Assembly: GCA_036389035.1 (NCBI GenBank)
Contig: DASVQQ010000016.1
Span: forward strand, 52,711-116,710
Source of the DNA: Jatrophihabitans sp.
Lineage (GTDB): Bacteria; Actinomycetota; Actinomycetes; Mycobacteriales; Jatrophihabitantaceae
DNA length: 64,000 nucleotides
Reading direction: 5' to 3'
In this document: positions 8,935 to 18,046 of the stretch, piece after piece
How positions within the stretch are numbered: the stretch's first letter is position 1
How the letters are laid out: each line of letters starts with the position of its first letter
Translations under genes and position numbers: made by a program
Notes under the pieces: generated by a model
Told to the model about the DNA's origin: nothing
Databases searched by the model: none
The model's input: the letters and a program-made list of their open reading frames with translations, nothing else

Positions 8935-10683
8935 ATGACACGAGTGCCGCCCCCGACCGAACTTGATCCGTGCCTCGTCGCGACCGCAATAACGAAATGG
9001 GCCCGCCTCGCGCCGGCGACAGGCACCGCTGAGGCCGCTTGTGGCCTCCCCGACGTACGTGGGACCAGCGACTCAGAGCGGGCAGCCCTCGCCCGGCTCG
9101 GAGCCCTTGCTGCGGCGCTCGCCGGCCGGGGGACCGCGCAATGGCCGGCAGCCTTGCAGTCCTGGGCACACCCGCTGGTAGACGGCGAAACGGTTCCCAG
9201 AGAGTTGCTCGAGCAGGTGTGTGCGCTCGCGGCAACGACGAGCGATGTGCTTGCCATGGCCTACTCCCAGATCGTGCGCGGTGTCAACCGACGCGTCCTA
9301 GGGACGTTTTTCACCCCCAGCCCTGTCGTCAGCCACATGCTTCGCCTCTGTCAGGATCTACAGCCTCAGACCGTCATCGATCCTGGCGCCGGCGTCGGCG
9401 CATTTTCACTGGCGGCCACCACAACGTGGGCGCCAGTGGACGTGCTCGCTGTGGACGTCAACGTGGTCACGCTCGGGCTGCTGGCCGCACACGAGGAACG
9501 CCTGAAATCCACCGGGATCCAAGCGAGATTGCATCTAGTCCACCAGGACTTCCTCACTTGGTCCTCCGCCATTCCAACCCTGCCGGGCCCTCGCCTGATA
9601 TTGGGCAACCCGCCTTACACCCGGCACCAGCACATGACGGCACAGGACAAACAGGTCGCTCAACAAGCTGCCGGACCCTTGGTGGACAGCGGCCTGGCGG
9701 GGCTGTCGACTTACTTCCTCGCGGCGTGTATTCGAGCTCTATCGCCTGAGGACAGCCTGTGTCTGCTCCTGCCGGGAAACTGGTGTCAGGCGCGGTATGG
9801 ACGCGAGGCACGCAAGTGGCTATGGACCGCCCGTGACAGAGAGGTGCGCCTGCAGTTCTTCCCCTCGACCGCTGAGGTGTTCCCGGGCACCCAGGTGACA
9901 GCGATGATTCTCTACGTCGGGCCACAGTCTGACAGCAGCACGCGCCCGTTCGCTGTTCAGAACGCAGAGATCATCGACGGAAAGGTCGCGCTGACCAACT
10001 ACAAAAGGGTGGTGCGAACTGGCCCCACGCCGCCTAGGTTCACGCGACTCCACCGCATGCCGACCGATGACAGCAGCACCCTTCTGCTGAGCGATATCAT
10101 CGGCGTCCGGCGCGGTGTGGCCACCGGCGCCAACCAGTTCTTCTTCATGACCGATGAGGTGAAGGAGACGTTGCCCGCTGATGTGGTCGTGCCCGCGCTA
10201 CTGAGGGCTAGCCATGTCGAAGGCGATGTATTGGACGCGGCAACGTTCGCACTCAACGGTGAGCGCGGCCTACAACGGTGGTTGCTTCAAATTCCTGCTG
10301 AGCGCCCAATCACCGAGCCACCCCTTCGAAACCTGCTCGAACTTGGTGAACATAACGGGTACCACTTGCGGCACCTAACCAGCCGACGCCCGTCGTGGTA
10401 TTCGGTCGAGCGGGTCGATGCGCCGGACATGTTCTTCAGCCCGTTCGCACACCGCAGCCACCGGGTCATCAGCAACGAGACAGGCGCGGTCGCATCAAAC
10501 AACCTCTACGGAATCTATGTCAACGCGGACAGCGCGTGGAACAGCTCCCAGTTGGCTGAGTGGCTCCGCAGCGCCCCCGGTCAGGCCGCACTGGCTGACC
10601 GCGCCCGTGACTATCAAGGGCACTCGCATAAGCTTGAGCCCTCCGACCTACTTCGTACCCGGATTCCGGCGGCACCGCCTTAG
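8935..10683 (+). CDS. N6-adenine DNA methyltransferase (Eco57I-like)
   Basis: A 582-residue protein with SAM-binding motif I at 146-157 (VIDPGAGVGAFS) and catalytic motif IV NPPY at about 225-228, the order of gamma-class N6-adenine methyltransferases. LGTFFTPSPVVSHML just before motif I is the usual G-x-x-[YF]-TP segment. The C-terminal 250 residues resemble a target-recognition region (DIIGVRRGVATGANQFF), as in type IIG and BREX/DISARM-type methyltransferases, but there is no fused PD-(D/E)XK nuclease. No clear ribosome binding site precedes the ATG. Context with a ParB-like protein and Snf2 motor suggests self-protection or epigenetic marking for a restriction-like system. An orphan methyltransferase is the alternative. 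Confidence 0.85.
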   Translation: MTRVPPPTELDPCLVATAITKWARLAPATGTAEAACGLPDVRGTSDSERAALARLGALAAALAGRGTAQWPAALQSWAHPLVDGETVPRELLEQVCALAATTSDVLAMAYSQIVRGVNRRVLGTFFTPSPVVSHMLRLCQDLQPQTVIDPGAGVGAFSLAATTTWAPVDVLAVDVNVVTLGLLAAHEERLKSTGIQARLHLVHQDFLTWSSAIPTLPGPRLILGNPPYTRHQHMTAQDKQVAQQAAGPLVDSGLAGLSTYFLAACIRALSPEDSLCLLLPGNWCQARYGREARKWLWTARDREVRLQFFPSTAEVFPGTQVTAMILYVGPQSDSSTRPFAVQNAEIIDGKVALTNYKRVVRTGPTPPRFTRLHRMPTDDSSTLLLSDIIGVRRGVATGANQFFFMTDEVKETLPADVVVPALLRASHVEGDVLDAATFALNGERGLQRWLLQIPAERPITEPPLRNLLELGEHNGYHLRHLTSRRPSWYSVERVDAPDMFFSPFAHRSHRVISNETGAVASNNLYGIYVNADSAWNSSQLAEWLRSAPGQAALADRARDYQGHSHKLEPSDLLRTRIPAAPP

Positions 10684-10878
10684 GCTTTGATGAGGCCTCC
10701 CGCCTGGGTGCTGTTAGCCCGATTCCGGCGAGGAAGGCTCGGAGAGGTAGGCGCTGGGCAAGTCGGACTTGTCTCCGACCGGACGGCTCGAGGGCGCTCG
10801 GTCGCAGTGGACTGCAACCTCCGGATCGTCGCCGCTCGCGTTGCTAATGCCCAGACGCCTGCAGACAGGTCTAAGCCG

Positions 10879-11736
10879 CTAGTCGTCCTTCGCCATGGCG
10901 TGGGCGAAGTAGCTGCCGGGGCCGTAGCCGCCGTCGTAGTCATCCTCAACCCGGTCGTAGTAGTCGCCGTGCTCCTCGGGGTAGGCGCCCTCATCGGCAT
11001 CGGCCAGCTCGTCATTCAGCGCCTCAACCATCTCGGCCCTGCTCGCGCCCTTGAAGTCGGCTAGGTCCAGCCCGGCCTCCTCCATCTTCTCCAGCAATCG
11101 CTGCCAACGGGCCTTCTTGAGACCGGCCCACTCCTGCCGCCAACGGACCTCGTCGTCGGCGAGCAAGCTCGGCTCAGCCGGCGCCACCCGGGTCGCATAC
11201 AGCTCACGCGCCCACCGCTGCTTGTCCGGCGAGGCCAGGACCATCTGCTGGTCAGTCTTGGCGTGATGGCAGTCCTTGCACAGCAGTTGAAGGTTGGCCA
11301 GGTCGTTGGAGTCGCCGTCGATGTGATCGATCTCCTCGCCCGGCTTGCCGCACGCAACGCACTTGCCTTCGTCGCGGGCGAATACAAACTCGCGCAGCTC
11401 CGAAGTCAGCGCCCGGGCCTGCCGGTGGTAGCCACCGGCCAGCAGGTGCGCGACCCGCAGGTCGATCGCCTCGCGCACCGTCGAGTCCGCCTGGTACCGG
11501 CCGTCGCGAAGGGTCGCCCGCCAGTACCGCACGGTGTCGGCTGTCTGACTGCACAACTCGGAGCAGTACAGCTTCGGCTCGCCGTCGGGCAGTCGCTGGA
11601 GGCAGCTCGCGCAGTGGTCGTCGATGAATCGTCGGCTGATCGCACGGGTCTTGCGGCGCGAGGCTGTATACCGCTCGCCGGTGGCCTTCTGCCGGGTACG
11701 GGCGTCCTTCTTGGCGCAGTTGTTCTTGCTGGTCAT
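10879..11736 (-). CDS. HNH endonuclease with an extra N-terminal zinc site
   Basis: A 285-residue protein started at the ATG at 11736, which has GGAG five bases upstream; the frame is open to 11829 without a better start. Residues 42-62 hold a Cys4 site (C42, C45, C58, C62; the YCSELC form). Residues 126-158 are a classical HNH nuclease (C126-x2-C129, D137-H138, N148, C153-x2-C156, H157). The last 60 residues are strongly acidic and tyrosine-rich. HNH nucleases cut double-stranded DNA with one divalent metal. It reads towards the methyltransferase gene with 195 bases between stops. It could be the nuclease of the neighbouring ParB-Snf2-methyltransferase set or an independent homing-type or phage-type HNH; the sequence does not decide. 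Confidence 0.8.
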   Translation of the reverse strand: MTSKNNCAKKDARTRQKATGERYTASRRKTRAISRRFIDDHCASCLQRLPDGEPKLYCSELCSQTADTVRYWRATLRDGRYQADSTVREAIDLRVAHLLAGGYHRQARALTSELREFVFARDEGKCVACGKPGEEIDHIDGDSNDLANLQLLCKDCHHAKTDQQMVLASPDKQRWARELYATRVAPAEPSLLADDEVRWRQEWAGLKKARWQRLLEKMEEAGLDLADFKGASRAEMVEALNDELADADEGAYPEEHGDYYDRVEDDYDGGYGPGSYFAHAMAKDD

Positions 11737-12177
11737 GTCCACTCCGTCCCGCCGAGACCCGCGTCCTCGACGGTGGCTTGTGGGCATACCGAAGAAGGGA
11801 CTCCGTACGGGCCGGTGGCCCTTGTCCATCGATGCCGGTCACCACGCGGGGGCGGCCAGCTCGGAGGCGAGCAGGTACGGCCTGCCATGCTCCAGCGTAA
11901 GCCCATCGCAGCAGCAGGTCTACTAGCGTTCACCGCAGAACTTGTCGTACTACCGAGTTTCCGCCCCGCCCGAATCCGGCGCTCAGCGTTTTCGCCAACG
12001 CCAAAGCCACTACCGCCTGCGCCGCTGAGGCTGGGCGGGTGCCTGCTCCGCGGAATCTGGCGCAGCTGTAGTGCCTGCTTCCACCGGCACGATGCTGGCT
12101 GCGCGCAGAACTCCGCTTTCGCTCATCCCGGCCGGAATCCCACCACGCATGATGAGGTTGGATGTCTAGTCACGCAC
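11737..12177 (-). other. Intergenic region, no gene seen
   Basis: This 441-base gap lies between the 3' end of the PIN-domain gene and the start of the HNH gene, both read leftwards. It should contain the HNH promoter. Short open frames are present on both strands, but none has a ribosome binding site plus recognisable protein. I see no strong hairpin or tandem repeat. Confidence 0.45.
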
Positions 12178-13200
12178 TCACTCGGCCGCGCTAATCACCC
12201 TTCGGATCTCGTCGATGACCGTGTCGCCTCGACCGGCGATGCGAAGTGGAGTTGCGACGTCAAACGGTGAGTCACGAGCCATGCTTTCGATGGTCAACAC
12301 GAAGCGACGGTCTGCGGTCAGGAATAGATCGCACTCCGCAAGATAGCCAGCATGTTGCGCGTCGAAGGGGCTGCTGTCCGTAACCTTGGAGACCATTTGA
12401 TACCGCTGAGCCGTGAACGAGAGCCACTCGCAGGGCATGTGACTCGCTTCCACCTCTGCGAACCAGAACCTCGTGAACGCCTCCATGTCCCGTCTGATCA
12501 CCGCCACATCGACGAAGCCCTCAAGCCAATCTGCAAGCGTTCGCACGGTACCGTCGCGCAAGCTGGGCCGAGCGATCTCCATAATCACCTTTCGCGACTG
12601 CTCCCAAGCCTCAAGACGCCAAAGATCTACCCAACCGTCCTCGGGAAGCGCCCGTTGGTACCACTGCGGACCGTTTGGTTTAATCTGCCCACGCGCTGCA
12701 GGAACATTGATCTTGAGTTCCAACATCGCCGATTTGAGCTTCGCCTGAGCCGTCCGGAGTAGCTCAACGTCCTCGGTAGGAGCAACCGCACCCGTGTCAA
12801 CCACGGCTTGCCAGTCCCTACGGGCATGCCGCCAGAGTTCGACGGTCCAGAATCGATGAAGCTGCTTCCAATCACGGTCGTCCGGCCTGTTCAGCAGCCA
12901 CTCCGGATGGAGGCGTCGAATCTCATCAAGAAGTTCGGTCGTCACTAGCTCGGCTTCAGTTGGCAAATGACGCCGGTGCCCCGCCAGGACCGCGTCTCGA
13001 TCACGAGCAGATGCCTCGACGTTCGAGGAGCGAGCGATCTCAAGCAAGATGCTGGGCGCTACGACAACCTCGAAGTCCATCTCGCGGGCGAGGGCGTAGA
13101 AAGCGGGACCATTACCAGTGCGCCCCAGCATCGACCAGATGTTCGTGTCTAGGAGCACCCGCTGCTGCTTGGGTCTCTTCGGAATTCTGGCTGCGCTCAT
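12178..13200 (-). CDS. PIN-domain-like ribonuclease, stand-alone long form
   Basis: A 340-residue protein started at the ATG at 13200, preceded by AAGGCGAG. Residues 14-22 (RVLLDTNIW, with D18) match the first strand and acidic residue of a PIN domain, and about 288-300 (ECDLFLTADRRF) match the last PIN motif with its Asp pair. The acidic residues between (for example EIARSS) fit the fold. PIN domains are metal-dependent RNases. At 340 residues it is much longer than VapC toxins (about 130), with a 190-residue helical insertion, and I find no small antitoxin gene beside it. It belongs to the island and probably to its defence set. GC content is visibly lower than in the flanking chromosome. 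Confidence 0.65.
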   Translation of the reverse strand: MSAARIPKRPKQQRVLLDTNIWSMLGRTGNGPAFYALAREMDFEVVVAPSILLEIARSSNVEASARDRDAVLAGHRRHLPTEAELVTTELLDEIRRLHPEWLLNRPDDRDWKQLHRFWTVELWRHARRDWQAVVDTGAVAPTEDVELLRTAQAKLKSAMLELKINVPAARGQIKPNGPQWYQRALPEDGWVDLWRLEAWEQSRKVIMEIARPSLRDGTVRTLADWLEGFVDVAVIRRDMEAFTRFWFAEVEASHMPCEWLSFTAQRYQMVSKVTDSSPFDAQHAGYLAECDLFLTADRRFVLTIESMARDSPFDVATPLRIAGRGDTVIDEIRRVISAAE

Positions 13201-13325
13201 ATCTCGCCTTAGATATCGCCGTCGGGATCCGGCCACTGCTACTTCTTGGCCCACGAGCGGTCCGCTAAGACTAGGGAGTCAAAGGGCGGGACGCTCCAGC
13301 GCCGGGGCCAGTCGTTGGCGCGCAG

Positions 13326-16300
13326 CTACAGCTCGAGCACCTTGGCGATCTCGTCCAGGACCGCGTCAATAGCGGCAGTGGAAAGCCCGTCTCGTTCGTC
13401 GGTCGTGAAAAGTGTCCGTCCTTCAACGAACCCGTTCGCCACGTACCATTGCCGCTTCCACGCCCACGATGCCTGGTAGCTCGGCACGTCCAGCATCCCC
13501 AGGTGCTCCAGCACGATCGGCTCGCCAGCGTCGGTCACTGCGGTGAAGTCCGGCAGCAGTCGGCCGCCGGTGACCACCCCCGGTAGTCGCTGTTCGTACT
13601 GGAAGATGTCCGGACCGAACCTCTCCAGCATGCGGTTCAGTATGACGACCTCACTCTTAGATCGGACCAGCGTTCCGTCAGAGGCGCGGTGTCGCAGATG
13701 CTCTGCGAACGGCTGCTCCTCCCCTGGCCGCCGCACCGCCGTCAGCGCGAACAGGTTGGTGTTGCGTCGCGCGGTTTCTGAGCGCTCTGCCCTGGTCAGG
13801 TCAAGCAGTACGCTGGGGTCGTCGCCCTCGACCAGCAGGACGAGTTTCTTGCGCGCCCGGGTCAGCGCGGTATACGCCAGTTCCCGCGAGAGCATTCGTG
13901 ACGACTTGGGCAGCACGACCAGCACAGTCTCGAACTCCGACCCTTGCGCCTTGTGGACCGTCAGCGCGTACGCTAGCTCCAGCGCGCTGGTGTCACCGCC
14001 GCCCCCGAAGTAAAAGTGCTCGTGCTCGCGACGGGCCAGAGCCAGCGCCCACTGTGTGCCGTAGCCCTTGTTCGCCACCGACGCGATTAGTCCGACCTCG
14101 CCATTGGCCAGGTACTCCTCAACCTTGGTCTTGTGCTGGTGGTCCCAGCCTTTGCGGTAACCGTTGGTCACGCAGATGACCTTGTCTCGCACGACGATGT
14201 CCTCCGCTCCCAGCGCCCGGTGCTGCTTGCGGCCCTTGGCGAGCTCGGCGCAGCGGAATGTCGCCTGCATCAATCGGTTGAGCTCGTACACCCCGTGCGA
14301 GTTCATCCGTACTGGGGACAGGACCTGAAACTTCTCCGCGCCGGAGTGGTCACCGAACGGGACGTAGCCGTCGACGATGCCGAGTGCAGCGTCGAACCCA
14401 GCCGGGCTGTCCGCACCGATCTGCTTGGCTAGCTGCGCGAGCAGCGCCGCCCGCAGCTCCTCCGGGGACTTCCAGAACACGATTTCCAAATCGCCGATCT
14501 GCCGGACGCCGCCGGGCAGCACCTTTGCCAACTGCTGGCCGTACGCCTCTGCCCGGGCGACTGCGTCGTTCGGCTCGAATACAAGCGGCTGCTCCCCGCC
14601 TGGGCCGGCCAGGTCATCGCCCGCGGACTCGCCCGGCAGCAGCGCCGGGTCGCCGTCGAGCTCAGCCAGGATGCGATCCGCGTCGACCGGTTGGGTGTCG
14701 TCGGTGAACCACGCGGCGAGCGCCAGCGCCTTTGAGCCGCCGGCCGCGCGTAGCTGAACTTGCAGCCGAGCCAGCGCGCCGTTGGCGGCCCGCTGCGGGC
14801 TGCCCAGCGGTGCGTCGGCGGCCCGGTCCAGCAGCGATACTAGGTCCGCGAAGGGCCGACCTGGGCCGATCGGCGGCAGCTGGTTGGGGTCGCCGACCAG
14901 TATCAGGCGCTGGATGAACCCCAAGTTCAGCGCACCGATAACGGCGGCGAGGTCGTCCTCGGTCAGCATCGAGCACTCATCGACGACTACGGTGCGCTTG
15001 CCGGTGTAAAGACCCTTGGCCTTGGCCGCTGCGGTGCTCGCGGTCGTCAGTGGGCGCTGGCGCGCGCCGTCGTACCGGCCCTGCCGGTAGAGGAACTGAC
15101 TGACGGTCATCGCCTCGCCGGCGGCGGCCTGAGCGAGCCGAACGCGGGCCTTGCCGGTCGGGGCTAGCAGCAGCACACCCTCCCCGACGAGCTTGCCGCT
15201 GCGCAGCAGCGCTCCCAGCACGCTGGTCTTGCCGGTGCCGGCTGAGCCGACGAGGCAGGACAGCTTGCGGGTCGTGATGCGCTCCAGCGCGTCGGCCTGC
15301 TCTTTCAGCGCGGCGACGTGCCGGTTGTCGGCCAGGTCGATCTTGGCCGTGCCGATCGCGTCGACGAGGAGGTCATGCCAATCCTCGCCCAGGCTCGGCG
15401 CGCTAACCCCGGCCCGGGCGAGCAGCTTCTTCGTCAGCGTGCTCGCGATGGTGGCCCGTTCGACGAGCTGGACGACTGGGACCTCCACGCCCTCGGGGTC
15501 TGGGGTGGTCGTCCGCAGCACCTCGATGTCCAGGTCGGGAAGTGCCTCCAGCGCGAACGGCGGCAGGACCAGCGGGCTGGAAAGGTCCAGCGCCGCCACC
15601 CGCTCGGCGGCCTCACCTTCGGCCAGCAGCGTATCCCCGCGCTCGGCGGAGTCGCGTAGCACCGCGACCAACGCCGCCCGGATCCGGCGCGGGTCCATGC
15701 TGCCGGCCAGCGGCGGGTTGACCGGCGCCGGTGTCGGCGCGGGCAGACCGCCGAGCAGGCCGCGGTCCACCGTGCCGACGGTGATTGGCCCCTCCCGGTT
15801 CTCGCCGCGGCCGCTGCCCAGGTCGACCTCGGCTAGCCGGTAGGGGTTGGCCAGTGCGTCGACATCCGATACCGGCGCACGGGTGCTCGCGTTCCGTCGC
15901 TGAGGATCCTGCCAACGGCTCGCGGCATCACTGGTGACGTCCAGACGGGACAGTAGGTGCAGGAACTCGCGGCGCTTGGCCGGCAGCACAGACCAAATCC
16001 GGCCCGCGATGGCGAGGTCCGCGGCGTACACAGGACGGGGCGGCGGCTGCCTGCCCTCCAGCAGCGCCGCGATCAGCGGCCAAGGGTTCTCGTCGTTGCG
16101 CAGCGTGCCCGAGCCGAGCAGCTCGCGGACCATGCTGGTTCCCAGCCGGAGCCCCATCCCTTCCAACGTCGCGCCCAATCCTGGGTAGGAGCCGCGAGCG
16201 GTCCACTGCTCAGCGATGCGCGCGTTGATCCACTCCTCGCGCTGCTCCCAGGGGCCGGTGGCGATGCCGTGGGCGCGCACGCTCCGGACCGCCTCGAGCG

Positions 16301-17168
16301 TCGCCGTCAGCATCGCCAGTGCGACGTCAGGACCGGCGAGCTCGCTGCCGTAGGAGAACGCCCGCACGTGTGCGTCGTCGACACCGATTGCGATCTGCTC
16401 GGCCAGGCCGGCGCGGTGCGCGTCCTCCTGCGGGTCGCCGGTGGGCCGCAGGTAGTCCTGGTAAGGCAGGAGCAACCCGTCGGTTCCGGTCGGCCGGATC
16501 GAGTGGCTAATCAGTCGGTCCCAAAGCGGCTGGTCTGGGCCGGTCGCGGACTTGTCGTACAGAAGCGTCGAGCTGATCTGGCTAAGCGTCCCGATGCCGA
16601 GCAGAAGCCGGTTATGCCGCTCATCGAGCGGGTGGCCAGTCTTGGTGTAGATCATGACCAGTGAGCTGTCGACGTCAAGCTGGCCGAAGATATGCTCGAG
16701 AAGCTGACGCTGCCGCCGGCCGTTGAACACCCACTTGCTTTCGAATGGCAAATCGACCAGCTCCGGGTCCAGCGGGTCAGGCAAACGCTCCTCGATGCTC
16801 TGTTGCTGGCGGGCCAGCATCCAGGCATACGGCACGGCGAAGGTTGAGTACGGCGGTACGACAATCTGCGTCGACGCCAGATGCCCGTGCGTCATCTTGG
16901 TGTTGGCGCTGTGGGCGTACGGGTGCTCAAACGTGCGCGTCCACGGCGTCGCGTTCATAAAAGGCGTGCCTTCGGCGGCGCACGGCGGGTGCTGCTTACT
17001 GCTCAACTCCGACAGCAGCCGGCCGGCCAGCGCATCCTCGGCGGCGTCGTTACGCTCCTCGCGGACCCGGTCCAATGCCAGGCAGAAGGAGTTGCGTGAC
17101 GGAGCCGCGCACACGCGCGCATCCCAGCCGCTGTCATGCCAGGCGACGCGGACGGTCAGGTGACGCAT
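13326..17168 (-). CDS. RecD-like SF1B helicase with unusual N-terminal region and putative C-terminal nuclease
   Basis: A 1280-residue protein started at the ATG at 17168, with AAGGACG upstream. Residues about 638-650 hold Walker A (GSAGTGKTS), 727-735 the Walker B (VVVDECSML), 753-764 motif III (VGDPNQLPPIG), and 1067-1108 motifs V and VI (TVHKAQGSEF, YTALTRARKK), which together define a RecD/RecD2-type SF1B helicase. The first 600 residues are not the RecD2 helical domain; they begin with a short WHDSGWDARVC segment followed by cysteine- and proline-containing blocks I do not recognise. The end (KSEVVILNRML at about 1167, then LLPDFTAV...EPIVLEHLG at 1203-1223) has the spacing of a PD-(D/E)XK-like nuclease. 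A helicase-nuclease role in defence or element maintenance is the likely job. It is the last gene on the island's right side. Confidence 0.75.
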   Translation of the reverse strand: MRHLTVRVAWHDSGWDARVCAAPSRNSFCLALDRVREERNDAAEDALAGRLLSELSSKQHPPCAAEGTPFMNATPWTRTFEHPYAHSANTKMTHGHLASTQIVVPPYSTFAVPYAWMLARQQQSIEERLPDPLDPELVDLPFESKWVFNGRRQRQLLEHIFGQLDVDSSLVMIYTKTGHPLDERHNRLLLGIGTLSQISSTLLYDKSATGPDQPLWDRLISHSIRPTGTDGLLLPYQDYLRPTGDPQEDAHRAGLAEQIAIGVDDAHVRAFSYGSELAGPDVALAMLTATLEAVRSVRAHGIATGPWEQREEWINARIAEQWTARGSYPGLGATLEGMGLRLGTSMVRELLGSGTLRNDENPWPLIAALLEGRQPPPRPVYAADLAIAGRIWSVLPAKRREFLHLLSRLDVTSDAASRWQDPQRRNASTRAPVSDVDALANPYRLAEVDLGSGRGENREGPITVGTVDRGLLGGLPAPTPAPVNPPLAGSMDPRRIRAALVAVLRDSAERGDTLLAEGEAAERVAALDLSSPLVLPPFALEALPDLDIEVLRTTTPDPEGVEVPVVQLVERATIASTLTKKLLARAGVSAPSLGEDWHDLLVDAIGTAKIDLADNRHVAALKEQADALERITTRKLSCLVGSAGTGKTSVLGALLRSGKLVGEGVLLLAPTGKARVRLAQAAAGEAMTVSQFLYRQGRYDGARQRPLTTASTAAAKAKGLYTGKRTVVVDECSMLTEDDLAAVIGALNLGFIQRLILVGDPNQLPPIGPGRPFADLVSLLDRAADAPLGSPQRAANGALARLQVQLRAAGGSKALALAAWFTDDTQPVDADRILAELDGDPALLPGESAGDDLAGPGGEQPLVFEPNDAVARAEAYGQQLAKVLPGGVRQIGDLEIVFWKSPEELRAALLAQLAKQIGADSPAGFDAALGIVDGYVPFGDHSGAEKFQVLSPVRMNSHGVYELNRLMQATFRCAELAKGRKQHRALGAEDIVVRDKVICVTNGYRKGWDHQHKTKVEEYLANGEVGLIASVANKGYGTQWALALARREHEHFYFGGGGDTSALELAYALTVHKAQGSEFETVLVVLPKSSRMLSRELAYTALTRARKKLVLLVEGDDPSVLLDLTRAERSETARRNTNLFALTAVRRPGEEQPFAEHLRHRASDGTLVRSKSEVVILNRMLERFGPDIFQYEQRLPGVVTGGRLLPDFTAVTDAGEPIVLEHLGMLDVPSYQASWAWKRQWYVANGFVEGRTLFTTDERDGLSTAAIDAVLDEIAKVLEL

Positions 17169-18046
17169 AGGGACGTCCTTCCTCGGGCTGCTGCGCTGAT
17201 TGTGCCCCTTCTCTGACATTTGGTCGCTACGTCCCGCTCGACACTGGCGGTATTTGGGCACGGCCCTTGCGGCACGGGCAAGTCAGCTGCCGTCGCGTCC
17301 GCTGGACGATCCGGTTTGCGAGACAAGAAACCAACCCCGCCCGCCGCACATATCAGCGCGACGTTGAGTCGACGATTGACCGCGACGCCGCGCCATATTC
17401 GGCGATCTTCGCCATCCTCCAACCGAGCTGGATCGACCGAGGCCGCGTACCCACGAGGGCGAATTTGAAAGCCAGCCCTGCCGAGCGCTCGCCGCGGCTT
17501 GTTCGGAGCCAATCGGCACACGGCGGCGAGCCGGGGCGCTGTCGGACCTCACGAGGGGCGGCGGCGTGGTCGCGTCCAGGATGGCCGAAGCACAAGCAAG
17601 GACCTCCCCGCACGCATCCTGAAGAGGGCTGCTTGTCGATTGCAGGGGCCGGCCGCCGGAGCCACGAGTAAGTAACAGTTAGCTACGCGTAACGCCGACG
17701 GCGAGTCAGCTTGCCCCGGTCGCCCAAGTAGTGGCGAGCGCCAGCCAGCTCGCGCACGGAACGACTGAGTCGGCCACAATCTCGACCTTTTTCGCGCATC
17801 GCCCGTGCTCCGCAGGCTGGCAGCCACGGCTGCAGCCTAGGGGTACCGCAGAGAGTCGTTTTAGTCCTACACTAAATGCTGACCGTTGGCCCGGACGGCA
17901 AGCTCTTGAATGCATCGACATTTGGCACACAAGCCGTGCCGCGGCGTGCCGACGCCTGCCGCCGCATGCCGAGCGCGAAGAAGGAGGCCGGGATGCCTTC
18001 CAGCCCCGAAAACCACCCGCAGGCCCGTGATTCCGAGCCCGACGAG
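17169..18046 (+). other. Gene-free stretch at the right edge of the island
   Basis: About 880 bases without a convincing gene. Open frames on both strands code for arginine- and proline-rich peptides with no family signature. An inverted repeat, TTTAGT-N5-ACTAAA at 17860-17876, sits directly before an ATG at 17876, but the frame from there soon runs antisense through the acyl-CoA dehydrogenase gene, so I do not call it. Composition changes from island-like to core-like here, so an attachment-site scar or decayed gene may be present. No tRNA is visible. Confidence 0.4.
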
